8,467 bases of DNA, from positions 1 through 8,467 of the forward strand of contig SKKC01000435.1 of the NCBI GenBank assembly GCA_007121695.1. The letters are read 5' to 3'. This DNA comes from Spirochaetales bacterium. GTDB lineage: Bacteria; Spirochaetota; Spirochaetia; DSM-27196; SKKC01. Below, piece by piece: positions 1 through 7,648 of this stretch (its first letter is position 1; the number at the start of each line of letters is the position of its first letter). Under the pieces are notes generated by a model. The model worked only from the letters and a program-made list of their open reading frames with translations, had not been told where the DNA came from and made no database searches. The translations under genes were made by a program, and so were the position numbers.

Positions 1-750
1 GCACCGTGGATGTCGACACACCCCCGGTCGACCTTCTTCGAGGGGAATCAGTGGCTCGTGGCGCGAAGTGACTCCGGACCGGAGCCGCGGATGACCATCG
101 CGACGAAGGGAGGTCATAATGGCGAAAGCCATAATCACAACGATCTCGGGACGTTTATTATTCATGCCGGGGGAGAAAGTCTGATCGCCGATCTCGGGCG
201 TGACCGCTTTACGAGACAGACATTTGCCGGAGATAGATATGCTGCGCTTGCCTACTCCAGCCGGGGGCATTCCGTTCCCCGTCTGAACGGTGCACACCAG
301 TCGGCGGGCGAACAGTTTCGAAGTCAGGTGCTGCTGTATGAGCCCGGTGAACGCGAGCGGATAACCTACGATCTGACCGCAGCATATCCCTCCGAAGCAC
401 GCTGTACGAGCCTGCAGCGGACCTTCGTGTATCGCCGGGCAGACAACGTTCTGGAAGTGCACGACCGTTTCGCCATGGAAGCGTCGTCGGGTACCGTTCC
501 GATAGAAGAAGTGTTCTGGAGTTTTCTCCCCTTTACTGTCGTATCGGATACCGTCTTTGAGGTCTCCGGTTCCGGAGTCAGCGTCCAGGGAGAGTTCGAA
601 CGGGCGCCGCATGCGCTGTCGGTAGACAAGCATACCGAAGCGGTGCAGGGACAGACAGCCTGGTGCATACGGGCCCGGTATGACTGCGCTGCCGGGATGT
701 CACTGACGACCGTGTTCCGGGTTCAGTTCGAGAAGGAGAAAACCGCGTGA
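1..750 (+). CDS. Heparinase II/III-fold protein, C-terminal part (5' end outside window)
   Basis: This is the C-terminal ~250 residues of a heparinase II/III-like polysaccharide lyase or related protein. The frame is open to base 1 (Ala-Pro-Trp precede the first ATG at 10), and the family normally has a large N-terminal alpha/alpha-toroid domain, so ATG 10 is almost certainly internal. Counting from that Met, the visible hallmarks are GGHNGESHNHNDLG (34-47), ADLG (60-63) and GHSVPRLNG (86-94). In heparinase II the equivalent HxH, a following Asp and a later His act in catalysis and zinc binding; H41, H43, D61 and H87 are the likely counterparts here, by motif only. The rest looks like the beta-sandwich C-terminal domain. 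Such enzymes cleave uronic-acid polysaccharides by beta-elimination, but the substrate (heparin-like, alginate oligomer or other) cannot be told. It is coupled to the glycosidase gene that follows, which fits a glycan-degradation operon. Confidence 0.85.
   Translation, partial: APWMSTHPRSTFFEGNQWLVARSDSGPEPRMTIATKGGHNGESHNHNDLGTFIIHAGGESLIADLGRDRFTRQTFAGDRYAALAYSSRGHSVPRLNGAHQSAGEQFRSQVLLYEPGERERITYDLTAAYPSEARCTSLQRTFVYRRADNVLEVHDRFAMEASSGTVPIEEVFWSFLPFTVVSDTVFEVSGSGVSVQGEFERAPHALSVDKHTEAVQGQTAWCIRARYDCAAGMSLTTVFRVQFEKEKTA
731..738 (+). promoter_or_regulatory. Ribosome binding site of the GH38 gene
   Basis: AGAAGGAG lies inside the end of the preceding gene, with 8 bases between it and the GTG at 747. 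This strong Shine-Dalgarno match decides the GTG start. Because that GTG overlaps the previous gene's TGA (GTGA, 747-750), it also suggests translational coupling. Confidence 0.8.
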
Positions 751-3215
751 AAGATATAACCGCCCCGCGCACCATTGTCCTCGTTGGCAACGCGCACATA
801 GACATGATATATCGATGGCGACTGAACGAGACCCTCGGGCGTGTTATTCCTGATACCTTCCGGGGCGTCCTCGACGTCATGGATCACGACCCGGAGCTGA
901 CGTACGCGCAGAGTCAGTTTGCGCTGTACGAGACCGTCAAGGAACGGTACCCGGACCTCTGGCAACGCATACGTGACCGTATTGCGGACGGTCGGTGGAT
1001 AGTGGTGGGAGGCAAATGGGTCGAAGCCGATTCCATGCTCCCCGGGGGCGAGTCGATTGTACGGCAGTTTCTCCTCGGACGTATGTTCGCTGAAGAGGAA
1101 CTGGGTATGCCAGCGGTGCGAGTAGCCTGGATTCCGGACTGCTTTGGTGGACACTGCAATACGACTCCTCAGATCTACGCAGGGTGTGGAATAGAGTATT
1201 ACGTGTTTAATCGTGGCTGCCCCGACGACATGCGCTGTTTTCACTGGAAAGCGCCGGACGGGACAATGCTGTTTGCCTACAAGATTCCCGAGCACTACAA
1301 CCTCGAAATCACACCTGAGCTCGAGCCGATCGTCGACGACTGGTGCCGGATTACCGGATTGACCCAGGCCATGGTCCTGTACGGCGAAGGCGATCACGGT
1401 GGTGGCCCCCGGGACGACGATCTGGACAAGGTTCGAGACCTTCGCGAACACGCTTCGTTTTCACACACGCTGACGCACGGGAGACCCGAACCCGTTCTCG
1501 CGAGCGCGCGGGATGCACGCGACGACTGGCCAGTGTTCACCGGCGACATAGGGCTCGTGCCCGCGAGTGGCGTGCATCGTGGCGCGCACATCTCGCAGGC
1601 CCGCATAAAGCACTGGAACCGGGTGCTCGAGCACACCATTCTGCAGGCAGAACGCCTCGCTGTGCTCGGGACGCTGTGCCAGCGCAAGTTCTTTTTTCCC
1701 CGCTACGACCTGACCAGGCTCTGGAAGGCCTACCTGCTGCATCAGTTTCACGATACCCTGCCCGGGACGCTCGTCGGGGACGCCGCAGACGACGTCCTTC
1801 GCGATTTCGAAGAGCAGTTTCAGGAAGCCGTGCGAATACGGACCTTCGGTCTGGAGGCGATCGGAGCCAGGATAGATACGCGCGGAGCCGGAGTGCCGGT
1901 GGCGGTGTACAACGCGAGCGCGTGGCCGCGGTCCGGGATCGTCGAAGTACAGCTGCACAGGCCGACGCCCGAACCGGTCTCCTCAGTGACGGACGACGCT
2001 GGAAACCCGATAGCCTTCGAGGCGGATCAGACGCTTCGGATATTCGCGCGGGATGTTCCGTCGCTCGGGTTTCGACTGTACCGCGTTCACACCGGATCAC
2101 AGCATCGAAGCGAGGCGTTTCACGACGCAGTCACAAGCGACCTGGCCCGCTCGCGGGCAGAAAACTCCCGACTGAGCATTGCCTGGAATGCGCAGGGGCT
2201 GGTCGATGTGACAGACCGCCGCACGGGAATCTCAGTGTTCTCGGGGACGGGGAACGTTCCCCTGATACACGAAGAGTCGGAGAGCAGTTCGTGGCATGTT
2301 TCGCTGAGTGGATCCACGGTGACACCGACCCCCGTCTCGGGACCGGACATCGTGTGTGACTCGCCGAGCGAACTTCGCGTTCGCTGGGTCGACCGCAGCG
2401 AGGACTCCCTGTTTACTCGTGACGTCGTGCTCACAGCGGGGGCACAGTGGGTCAGCTGCGAGCTTACCGTTGACTGGCACGATGCGGACCGGTTGCTGAC
2501 CATCGATTTTCCGACAACGTTCGACGGACGCTCCATGCGTTTCGAGGCGCCCTACGGCTGGGTCGATCGCGAGCGCGATGGCAGTTTCCTGCCAATGCAG
2601 CGCTGGTGTGCGCTCCGGTCACCCCGGCAGACCCTCGCGGTGCTGAACGACGGACTGTACAGCGTGGGCGGAGCGGGGAACACGATACGCCTCGCAATCG
2701 TGCGGGGTGCCCGGGATATGGACCCCCGAATGGACGAAGGCCGGCACACCGTGCGTTACGCAGTCATGCCGCTTGAACCGGATGCGCCAGTGCGCAGCAT
2801 CGTGCAGGCTGCCTGCGAGTTTAACGAAGCCCTGCTCGCGAGGCAGGAAACCCGCCACCCCGGGCAGCTTCCGGACTGGGGGAGTTTTCGCAACGAAGGT
2901 GCGCTCGAGTCACCGTACTCGTTCTGCGCGATCGAAGCCTCGTACTCACTCCTGAGTGTCCTGAAAATCGTTGAAGGAGACTGGAATCCGATCGAGCTGA
3001 TCGTGCGCATCCATGAGACAGACGGTATCGGTGAACGGGTATCTGTGAGACTTCCTCGTCCTCTCGAGGCAGTCGTACCAACAGATCATATCGAACGCGA
3101 GCAGACTGCCGACACCTCGCTGACCGTCGATGGGTCCTCGTTCTCGTTCGACATACGGCCGCACGCCATACGAACCTTCAGGATTGTCCTGGAGTCGGGC
3201 GTGCAGGGAGGGTAG
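747..3215 (+). CDS. GH38 family alpha-mannosidase-type glycoside hydrolase
   Basis: This 822-residue protein is full length for bacterial GH38, a zinc-dependent retaining alpha-mannosidase family. The catalytic barrel has HID at 17-19, WIPDCFGG at 128-135 (D131 the expected nucleophile) and GDHGGGPR at 215-222. The helical domain (~275-365) holds HQFHDTLPG (332-340). By analogy with characterised GH38 enzymes, H17, D19, D131 and H335 should bind the catalytic zinc. Residues ~375-822 are beta-rich C-terminal domains. There is no signal peptide, so it probably acts in the cytoplasm on imported oligosaccharides. The GTG start has a good ribosome binding site and a 4-base overlap with the upstream lyase-like gene. 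One oddity is that HIDMIYRW has Tyr where GH38 proteins usually have Trp three residues after the Asp. Family assignment is firm; alpha-mannoside is the default substrate, and linkage or a different alpha-glycoside cannot be resolved. Confidence 0.93.
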   Translation: MKDITAPRTIVLVGNAHIDMIYRWRLNETLGRVIPDTFRGVLDVMDHDPELTYAQSQFALYETVKERYPDLWQRIRDRIADGRWIVVGGKWVEADSMLPGGESIVRQFLLGRMFAEEELGMPAVRVAWIPDCFGGHCNTTPQIYAGCGIEYYVFNRGCPDDMRCFHWKAPDGTMLFAYKIPEHYNLEITPELEPIVDDWCRITGLTQAMVLYGEGDHGGGPRDDDLDKVRDLREHASFSHTLTHGRPEPVLASARDARDDWPVFTGDIGLVPASGVHRGAHISQARIKHWNRVLEHTILQAERLAVLGTLCQRKFFFPRYDLTRLWKAYLLHQFHDTLPGTLVGDAADDVLRDFEEQFQEAVRIRTFGLEAIGARIDTRGAGVPVAVYNASAWPRSGIVEVQLHRPTPEPVSSVTDDAGNPIAFEADQTLRIFARDVPSLGFRLYRVHTGSQHRSEAFHDAVTSDLARSRAENSRLSIAWNAQGLVDVTDRRTGISVFSGTGNVPLIHEESESSSWHVSLSGSTVTPTPVSGPDIVCDSPSELRVRWVDRSEDSLFTRDVVLTAGAQWVSCELTVDWHDADRLLTIDFPTTFDGRSMRFEAPYGWVDRERDGSFLPMQRWCALRSPRQTLAVLNDGLYSVGGAGNTIRLAIVRGARDMDPRMDEGRHTVRYAVMPLEPDAPVRSIVQAACEFNEALLARQETRHPGQLPDWGSFRNEGALESPYSFCAIEASYSLLSVLKIVEGDWNPIELIVRIHETDGIGERVSVRLPRPLEAVVPTDHIEREQTADTSLTVDGSSFSFDIRPHAIRTFRIVLESGVQGG
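3205..3212 (+). promoter_or_regulatory. Ribosome binding site of the LacI-family gene
   Basis: The purine-rich stretch AGGGAGGG ends 10 bases before the ATG at 3223 and overlaps the last codons of the GH38 gene. It supports 3223 as the start over an in-frame upstream codon at 3130, which lies inside the glycosidase gene, and over the ATG at 3235, which has nothing similar at a suitable distance. Confidence 0.6.
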
Positions 3216-3222
3216 GTACATC

Positions 3223-4251
3223 ATGTTGCATTCCATGAACAATGGACCGACTGTTCGTGACGTTGCAGCCCACGCGAACGTGTCAGTCGGAACCGTATCC
3301 CGCTACCTCAACGGTCACAAGCTGCGCCCCGTTACTCAAGAGAAGGTTGCGGCGGCCATAGACGAAACTGGCTACCAGCACGCCCGCGACACCGGGCCGT
3401 CCGCTCGAGTGCAGACACGGACCATAGGGGCCGTCTTTCCCCGTTTCGACGACTTTCACGTGTCTGTGCTCAGTTCCCTCGACAAGATTCTCTTTCGCGA
3501 GGGCTATCACATGGTGACCTGCGAATACGAAGGAAACGAAGACGACATGAGGGACAAGCTGCGGCTGCTGAGGGATCGATACGCAGACGGTATTGTCTGC
3601 TCACCGATTACGTCGTCCTACGGTCTGCACCGCGAGGTCGTTTCCTCCGGTATCCCGGTGGTTACGTACAACAATCAGGTACAGCACTGGCAGACCGATC
3701 ACGTCCGGGTCGACGACAGGCAGGCCGCGCGGAAGGCGGTCGAGTACTTCATTGATCTCGGACATCGCGACATTGCCATTATCTCGGGTACAAGCCGTTC
3801 GACCACGGGGTTTGACAGACTCGCGGGGTACAGGGATGCTCTGGAGTGCGCAGGTATCGCCGAGAGGCCCGACCTGCAGATGCTCGATGACTGGGGGCTC
3901 TCTGAGCACCACGCCTACGACGCGACGCGGCGTCTGCTGTCGATGCCGTCACCGCCCACCGCTGTTTTTGCCGCACACGGCCGTGTCGGCATCGGCGCAC
4001 TTCGATACGTGCGCGAATCCGGACGGCGCATTCCGGACGACGTTTCACTTATCTGTTTCGACGATTGCGAACTGTTTCAGCTGCACCACCCGGCGATTAC
4101 GGCGGTGCGACAACCGGCCGCAGTCATTGCGTCGGAGGTCTGTGATCTTCTGTTCCGCCGTATGACCGGCAGCGCCGACGACGGTCCGATTACGCGTGTG
4201 ATCCCGACCGAGCTCATTCTACGGGACTCTGTTGCCCGGGTCGGCGACTGA
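3223..4251 (+). CDS. LacI-family transcriptional regulator
   Basis: This 342-residue protein has the usual LacI/GalR length. Residues 10-31 form the helix-turn-helix (TVRDVAAHANVSVGTVSRYL, then NG), and the DNA-binding domain ends near GY at 50-51. From about residue 68 (IGAVFP) it is a periplasmic-binding-protein-like effector domain with family landmarks: ADGIVCSP, IPVVTYNN, the LGHRDIAIISG segment, RLAGYRDAL, IPDDVSLICFDD and ITAVRQP. It probably binds a sugar released or imported by this operon and represses the operon until the sugar is present. It starts 7 bases after the GH38 stop, so it is likely co-transcribed and autoregulated; no operator is seen here, and the main promoter is probably upstream of the window. 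The hinge is odd: aligned on TRTIG, the usual ARxL motif is replaced by TGPS (57-60). I chose ATG 3223 from the ribosome binding site and because the helix-turn-helix then sits at the normal distance from the N-terminus. Confidence 0.94.
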   Translation: MLHSMNNGPTVRDVAAHANVSVGTVSRYLNGHKLRPVTQEKVAAAIDETGYQHARDTGPSARVQTRTIGAVFPRFDDFHVSVLSSLDKILFREGYHMVTCEYEGNEDDMRDKLRLLRDRYADGIVCSPITSSYGLHREVVSSGIPVVTYNNQVQHWQTDHVRVDDRQAARKAVEYFIDLGHRDIAIISGTSRSTTGFDRLAGYRDALECAGIAERPDLQMLDDWGLSEHHAYDATRRLLSMPSPPTAVFAAHGRVGIGALRYVRESGRRIPDDVSLICFDDCELFQLHHPAITAVRQPAAVIASEVCDLLFRRMTGSADDGPITRVIPTELILRDSVARVGD

Positions 4252-4275
4252 CTATAACCGACACACGATTTTAGC

Positions 4276-4281
4276 TATACT
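4276..4281 (+). promoter_or_regulatory. Possible -10 element before the membrane diguanylate cyclase
   Basis: TATACT matches the sigma-70 -10 consensus at 5 of 6 positions and lies 7 bases before the GTG at 4289, so transcription would begin at or next to the start codon. No convincing -35 sequence lies 16-18 bases upstream. The call rests on one hexamer in a 37-base gap and is tentative. Confidence 0.3.
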
Positions 4282-4288
4282 TCGGGTT

Positions 4289-6190
4289 GTGAAGCGAACC
4301 GCCGCAGCGACCGTGCTCGCTGCCATAGTGATCGTCATGACGCTCGTCTCCTTCGTGTTTCCGGTGCTCATGTCGGCCCCGTATCGCAGAGACGTGCTTC
4401 TACGATCGCCGGTTGCCGCGGACGGGATACTCGACACAACTGGCGTCGAGCTGTCGGGCGAGTTTCTGCTGCCCCTGCACGGGGAGTGGTTCCACGCCCC
4501 CGGGCAGTTACTCGACCCGGACGGTTTTGCCCGCGCCGTTGAAACCGGTGCGGACGTCGAGATCCTCGCGCTTCCCACCGAGCTTACCGATCCCTACGAC
4601 AGGGCAGGTACAGTGCGCCTTCGGATACGACTTCCCCAGGAAACAGCGGCGCTGCCCGAGCTTCTCGCTTTGAGACTCCGTTACTTCGCCTCGTCATACC
4701 GGGTCTGGATCAACGGCACGCTTCGCGCCGAGTCGGGTGCTGTTGCCCTGTCGCGCGAGAACTTTACGGCTCAGTACATGCCCGCAGAGATCCTCTTTGA
4801 ACCGCAACCGGGGATCAACGAAGTGCTGATACAGTTCGCGAACTTTCATCACCGGCGGGTCAGGCTGAATCGCATGTATGTCGGGCCTGCGGATCATGTT
4901 CTGTCGCTGACGAACCGGGGGCTCATTCATCAGTCTCTTGTGCTTGGAACATTTCTGCTTGTAGCCGTGTACTTTGGTACGATGTATCTCATACAGAAAT
5001 CAGAACCGGCAAATCTGTATCTCGCACTCATTGGTCTTGTAAGCGCTGGCCGTATCGTCGTTGTCAGCGAGCGCGTGCTGATCCGGTTAATTCCAGCCTT
5101 TCCTCCGGAACTCATGATGAAGATCGGATACGCCGGATCGGTACTCATTGTGCCACTTATTATTCTTTACGTAGCCCAGGGATTTCGCGCCTCCGTTCTG
5201 AATCCGGTCGCCCGTGCTGCGAAGTATCTGCTCTGGGTGCTGACCGCGGTCCTGATACTCTTCCCCGTCAGGGTATACGACCTTCTGTTCATGTACGGGC
5301 AGATTCCGATAATGGTCCTTGGCGTCTACGCGATGTACCAGCTTCTTCGGCATCGCGTACTGTCAACCGTGCAGGGCGGGTCCATGCTGGTTCCGGCGGC
5401 ACTCGTACTCCTGGGTACGGGAATCAGCGATGTGTTCCGCGAACTGGGCCTTATCGCGTCGACGGAGCTGTTCTCCTCGGGCATGGTCGTCTTCCTTGCA
5501 GTGCAGGGAATATTCCTTGCGTGGCGCTTTCAGATCACGTTCGACAGGGTCGAGACACTCTCGAACGAGAATCGGGACATGATCCGTGAAATAAGCGGTC
5601 TGAACCGCGAGCTCGAGGATCGGGTTGCCCGGCGTACGAGAGAGCTCGAAGAGGCGAATCGACAGTTGTCCGAGTTATCGCGAAAAGATGAGCTGACCGG
5701 TCTTCTGAACAGGCGTGCCTTTGTCGAACGCATGGACCTCGAACAGTCGCTGGCAAAACGCGAGGAGCGAGTGCTGAGCGTACTCATGATAGACATCGAT
5801 CACTTCAAGCCGTACAACGACGGATATGGACACCCGGCTGGAGATCGCTGTCTGCGGCAGATTGCGGATGCAATCGCGTCCTGCTGCGAACGTGGAGCGG
5901 ATCTGCCCGCACGCTACGGCGGAGAAGAGTTTGTCGTGCTGCTTCCGCAGACCTCCTGGAACGGCGCGCTGCGTGTGGCGCGTCGCATACAGGATGTAAT
6001 CCGGGAACAGGCGATTCCTCACGAGTACTCGGAAGTCTCGGAATACGTGACTGTCAGCATAGGAGTCACGTCCGAGCGACTGACCGGAGAATCCGACATG
6101 GAAATCATCGACCACGCGGACAAGGCACTCTACGCAGCGAAAAGTGGCGGGCGGAACACGATCAACGTGTTCGGCACTGGTCAGGAATAA
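4289..6190 (+). CDS. 7TMR-DISM-type membrane diguanylate cyclase (GGDEF)
   Basis: This 633-residue membrane protein should make c-di-GMP from two GTP. Starting at GTG 4289, it begins with Lys-Arg and a hydrophobic helix to ~residue 30 (membrane anchor or signal peptide). An extracytoplasmic beta-sandwich follows (~45-205), with GEWFHAPGQLLDP, YRVWINGTL and FANFHHRRVRLNRMYVG, a pattern typical of galactose-binding-like outer domains on 7TMR-DISM receptors. Residues ~212-412 hold seven hydrophobic helices, then a coiled coil (~420-465). The GGDEF domain starts at DELTGLLNRR (467). It has DIDHFKPYND, an intact GGEEF active site (544-548) and RGAD (535-538) as a product-inhibition I-site. A TTG at 4232 would extend the frame but overlaps the LacI gene and puts 19 polar residues before the signal-like helix. 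No Shine-Dalgarno is visible. The ligand is unknown; proximity to the sugar operon hints at a carbohydrate. Confidence 0.92.
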   Translation: MKRTAAATVLAAIVIVMTLVSFVFPVLMSAPYRRDVLLRSPVAADGILDTTGVELSGEFLLPLHGEWFHAPGQLLDPDGFARAVETGADVEILALPTELTDPYDRAGTVRLRIRLPQETAALPELLALRLRYFASSYRVWINGTLRAESGAVALSRENFTAQYMPAEILFEPQPGINEVLIQFANFHHRRVRLNRMYVGPADHVLSLTNRGLIHQSLVLGTFLLVAVYFGTMYLIQKSEPANLYLALIGLVSAGRIVVVSERVLIRLIPAFPPELMMKIGYAGSVLIVPLIILYVAQGFRASVLNPVARAAKYLLWVLTAVLILFPVRVYDLLFMYGQIPIMVLGVYAMYQLLRHRVLSTVQGGSMLVPAALVLLGTGISDVFRELGLIASTELFSSGMVVFLAVQGIFLAWRFQITFDRVETLSNENRDMIREISGLNRELEDRVARRTRELEEANRQLSELSRKDELTGLLNRRAFVERMDLEQSLAKREERVLSVLMIDIDHFKPYNDGYGHPAGDRCLRQIADAIASCCERGADLPARYGGEEFVVLLPQTSWNGALRVARRIQDVIREQAIPHEYSEVSEYVTVSIGVTSERLTGESDMEIIDHADKALYAAKSGGRNTINVFGTGQE

Positions 6191-6226
6191 ACAGACACGG
6201 TATCTTTAGCGCTGGTTATCCACCCT

Positions 6227-7633
6227 ATGAGCAATACGACAGATATACAGAATCTCAGAACCGGTGCTGCATCGGACAGCCTGGGTCGCGAAGACTCGCG
6301 CACACTGTACAGGAACCTGCTGAAGCTCGCGCTTCCCATTATGGGGGCCAACCTCATGCAGATGCTCTACAATCTTGCGGACACGTTCTTTCTTGGCCGT
6401 ATCGGCGCCGCCGCGGTGAATGCTCCGATCATCAGCTTCAATATTATCTTCTTTCTGGCTGTATTCGGCGTCGGATTCGGCACTGCTGGAACCACGCTCA
6501 TTGCGCAGAGCAAGGGAAAGGGCGATCAGCAGCGAGTGGAGTTCTATCTCGGGCAGCTCGCGGTGTTCATTTTCGGCATTGCAGTACTCGTCGGGGTAGT
6601 CGGTCTTGCCGTGCACATGCCGCTGCTGCGCCTGCTGAACGTACCGGAGCAGTCCTTCGAGTTTACCCGGCAGTATCTGACGATCATCTTTGCCGGTATA
6701 CCGTTCATGTTTGGTGCCTTCTTCTTTCAGGCGGCCATGCAGGGAATCGGCGACGGGGTGACACCGTTCATTATTCAGTTTGCGACGGTGATCCTGAATA
6801 TCGCGATCGATCCTGTCTTTATTTTCGGGTGGGGTCCGATTCCCCGCATGGAGGTCGCCGGTGCCGCCTACGCGACCATACTGTCCAAAGCGATCGCGAC
6901 AATTGCTGGCGTGTACATTCTTTCCCGAGGGCGCAGGGGAATGAAACTGCGTCTGTCGAACATGCGACCACGCATGGAATCGGCACGTCTGTTCGTCGGG
7001 ATAGGAATGCCTGCGAGTCTCGGGCAGGGTATTTCTGCCTTCGGGTTTACCGTCCTCCAGGGTGTGGTGAACAGCTTCGGCGCAGCGGTGGTCGCAGCCT
7101 TCGGAGTGGCGAACAGAATCATCAGCCTGGTGAACATGCCCGCCATAGGCATGTCGCGTGCGACTGCGTCGCTCGTCGGGCAGAGTCTTGGCGCCCGCGA
7201 TACGGAACGGGCGAAACGCATCGTTCGCATGTCAGGGCTGACGATCTTCGGGTTCGTAGGTGTCGGCATGATTTTCGCGTTTTTCTATGGAAATCTGCTT
7301 GTGCGATTTTTTGTCGATGATCCGGAGGTTATCGGACATGGGGCAATCCTCTTTCGTATCGTAAGCCCGTCGGTTGTACTGTTCGCGCTGTTTACGGTAA
7401 TTCTGGGAGCCTTCGAAGGCGGAGGTGATACGAAACCTGTCCTGCTTATGCATACTGTTCGCTTGTGGGGCATACGCGTTCCGCTGGCATTTCTGCTCGC
7501 GGTGCGGCTCGGATTCGGTCCGCCGGGGATCTGGATATCCATGTTCGTGAGTAATCTCGTAATTGCATCTGCAGGCTTTCTGCTTCTGCGCACCGGAAGG
7601 TGGATGCATAAAATCGACCCGGATACCCTGTAA
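6227..7633 (+). CDS. MATE-family multidrug/cation efflux transporter
   Basis: This 468-residue protein is a typical MATE transporter with twelve predicted membrane helices in two six-helix halves. Family landmarks in the first half are LALPIMGANLMQMLYNLADTFFLGRIG (34-60, given here as the whole motif region), QGIGDGVTP (172-180), NIAIDPVFIFG (191-201) and GAAYAT (212-217). The second half repeats the pattern with NMPAIGMSRATASLVGQSLG and GAFEGGGDTKP. Such proteins export cationic drugs, dyes or metabolites from the cytoplasm using a Na+ or H+ gradient; neither substrate nor coupling ion can be read here. The gene begins 36 bases after the diguanylate cyclase stop and could be co-transcribed, but it has no ribosome binding site: GGTTATCCACCCT precedes the ATG. 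That ATG leaves a polar ~26-residue N-terminal tail before helix 1, which is normal for MATE proteins. No link to the sugar operon is evident. Confidence 0.94.
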   Translation: MSNTTDIQNLRTGAASDSLGREDSRTLYRNLLKLALPIMGANLMQMLYNLADTFFLGRIGAAAVNAPIISFNIIFFLAVFGVGFGTAGTTLIAQSKGKGDQQRVEFYLGQLAVFIFGIAVLVGVVGLAVHMPLLRLLNVPEQSFEFTRQYLTIIFAGIPFMFGAFFFQAAMQGIGDGVTPFIIQFATVILNIAIDPVFIFGWGPIPRMEVAGAAYATILSKAIATIAGVYILSRGRRGMKLRLSNMRPRMESARLFVGIGMPASLGQGISAFGFTVLQGVVNSFGAAVVAAFGVANRIISLVNMPAIGMSRATASLVGQSLGARDTERAKRIVRMSGLTIFGFVGVGMIFAFFYGNLLVRFFVDDPEVIGHGAILFRIVSPSVVLFALFTVILGAFEGGGDTKPVLLMHTVRLWGIRVPLAFLLAVRLGFGPPGIWISMFVSNLVIASAGFLLLRTGRWMHKIDPDTL

Positions 7634-7648
7634 TACCAATGCGCGTGT
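7634..7648. other. 15-base convergent gap without a visible terminator
   Basis: The MATE gene and the minus-strand GGDEF gene converge with only 15 bases between their stop codons. There is no hairpin followed by a T-run in this gap or in the gene ends beside it. Transcription from each side probably reads into the other gene or ends by a factor-dependent route. Confidence 0.6.

Noticed and set aside
723..1451. Long open frame of 242 codons on the minus strand, antisense to GH38.
   Set aside because: It has no recognisable domain and lies wholly opposite a clearly coding gene. Long antisense frames are expected in GC-rich DNA.
1343..2359. 338-codon plus-strand frame inside GH38.
   Set aside because: The product is Arg/Ser-rich and low in complexity, typical of an out-of-frame reading of a GC-rich gene. 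The GH38 frame has the conserved motifs throughout, with no frameshift.
3130..3222. In-frame upstream start at 3130 for the LacI regulator.
   Set aside because: It is inside the GH38 gene and would add 31 residues unlike any LacI N-terminus. ATG 3223 follows a purine-rich site and puts the helix-turn-helix at the usual place.
3593..4165. 190-codon plus-strand frame inside the LacI gene.
   Set aside because: It is an out-of-frame shadow, rich in Arg, Ser and Thr, with no domain; the LacI frame is intact over the whole span.
4232..4288. TTG at 4232 as the start of the membrane diguanylate cyclase.
   Set aside because: It lies inside the LacI gene, has no ribosome binding site and adds 19 mostly polar residues before the Lys-Arg plus hydrophobic helix. 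GTG 4289 gives a normal signal-like N-terminus.
4262..4291. Loose inverted CACA...TGTG pair before the diguanylate cyclase, considered as a LacI-family operator.
   Set aside because: The arms match over only about four bases with a long unequal spacer, so it does not resemble a LacI-family palindrome.
6191..6226. Short AGCGCT palindrome (6208-6213) between the cyclase and MATE genes, considered as a terminator.
   Set aside because: It is six bases long, has no loop and no T-run after it, so it would not form a working intrinsic terminator.
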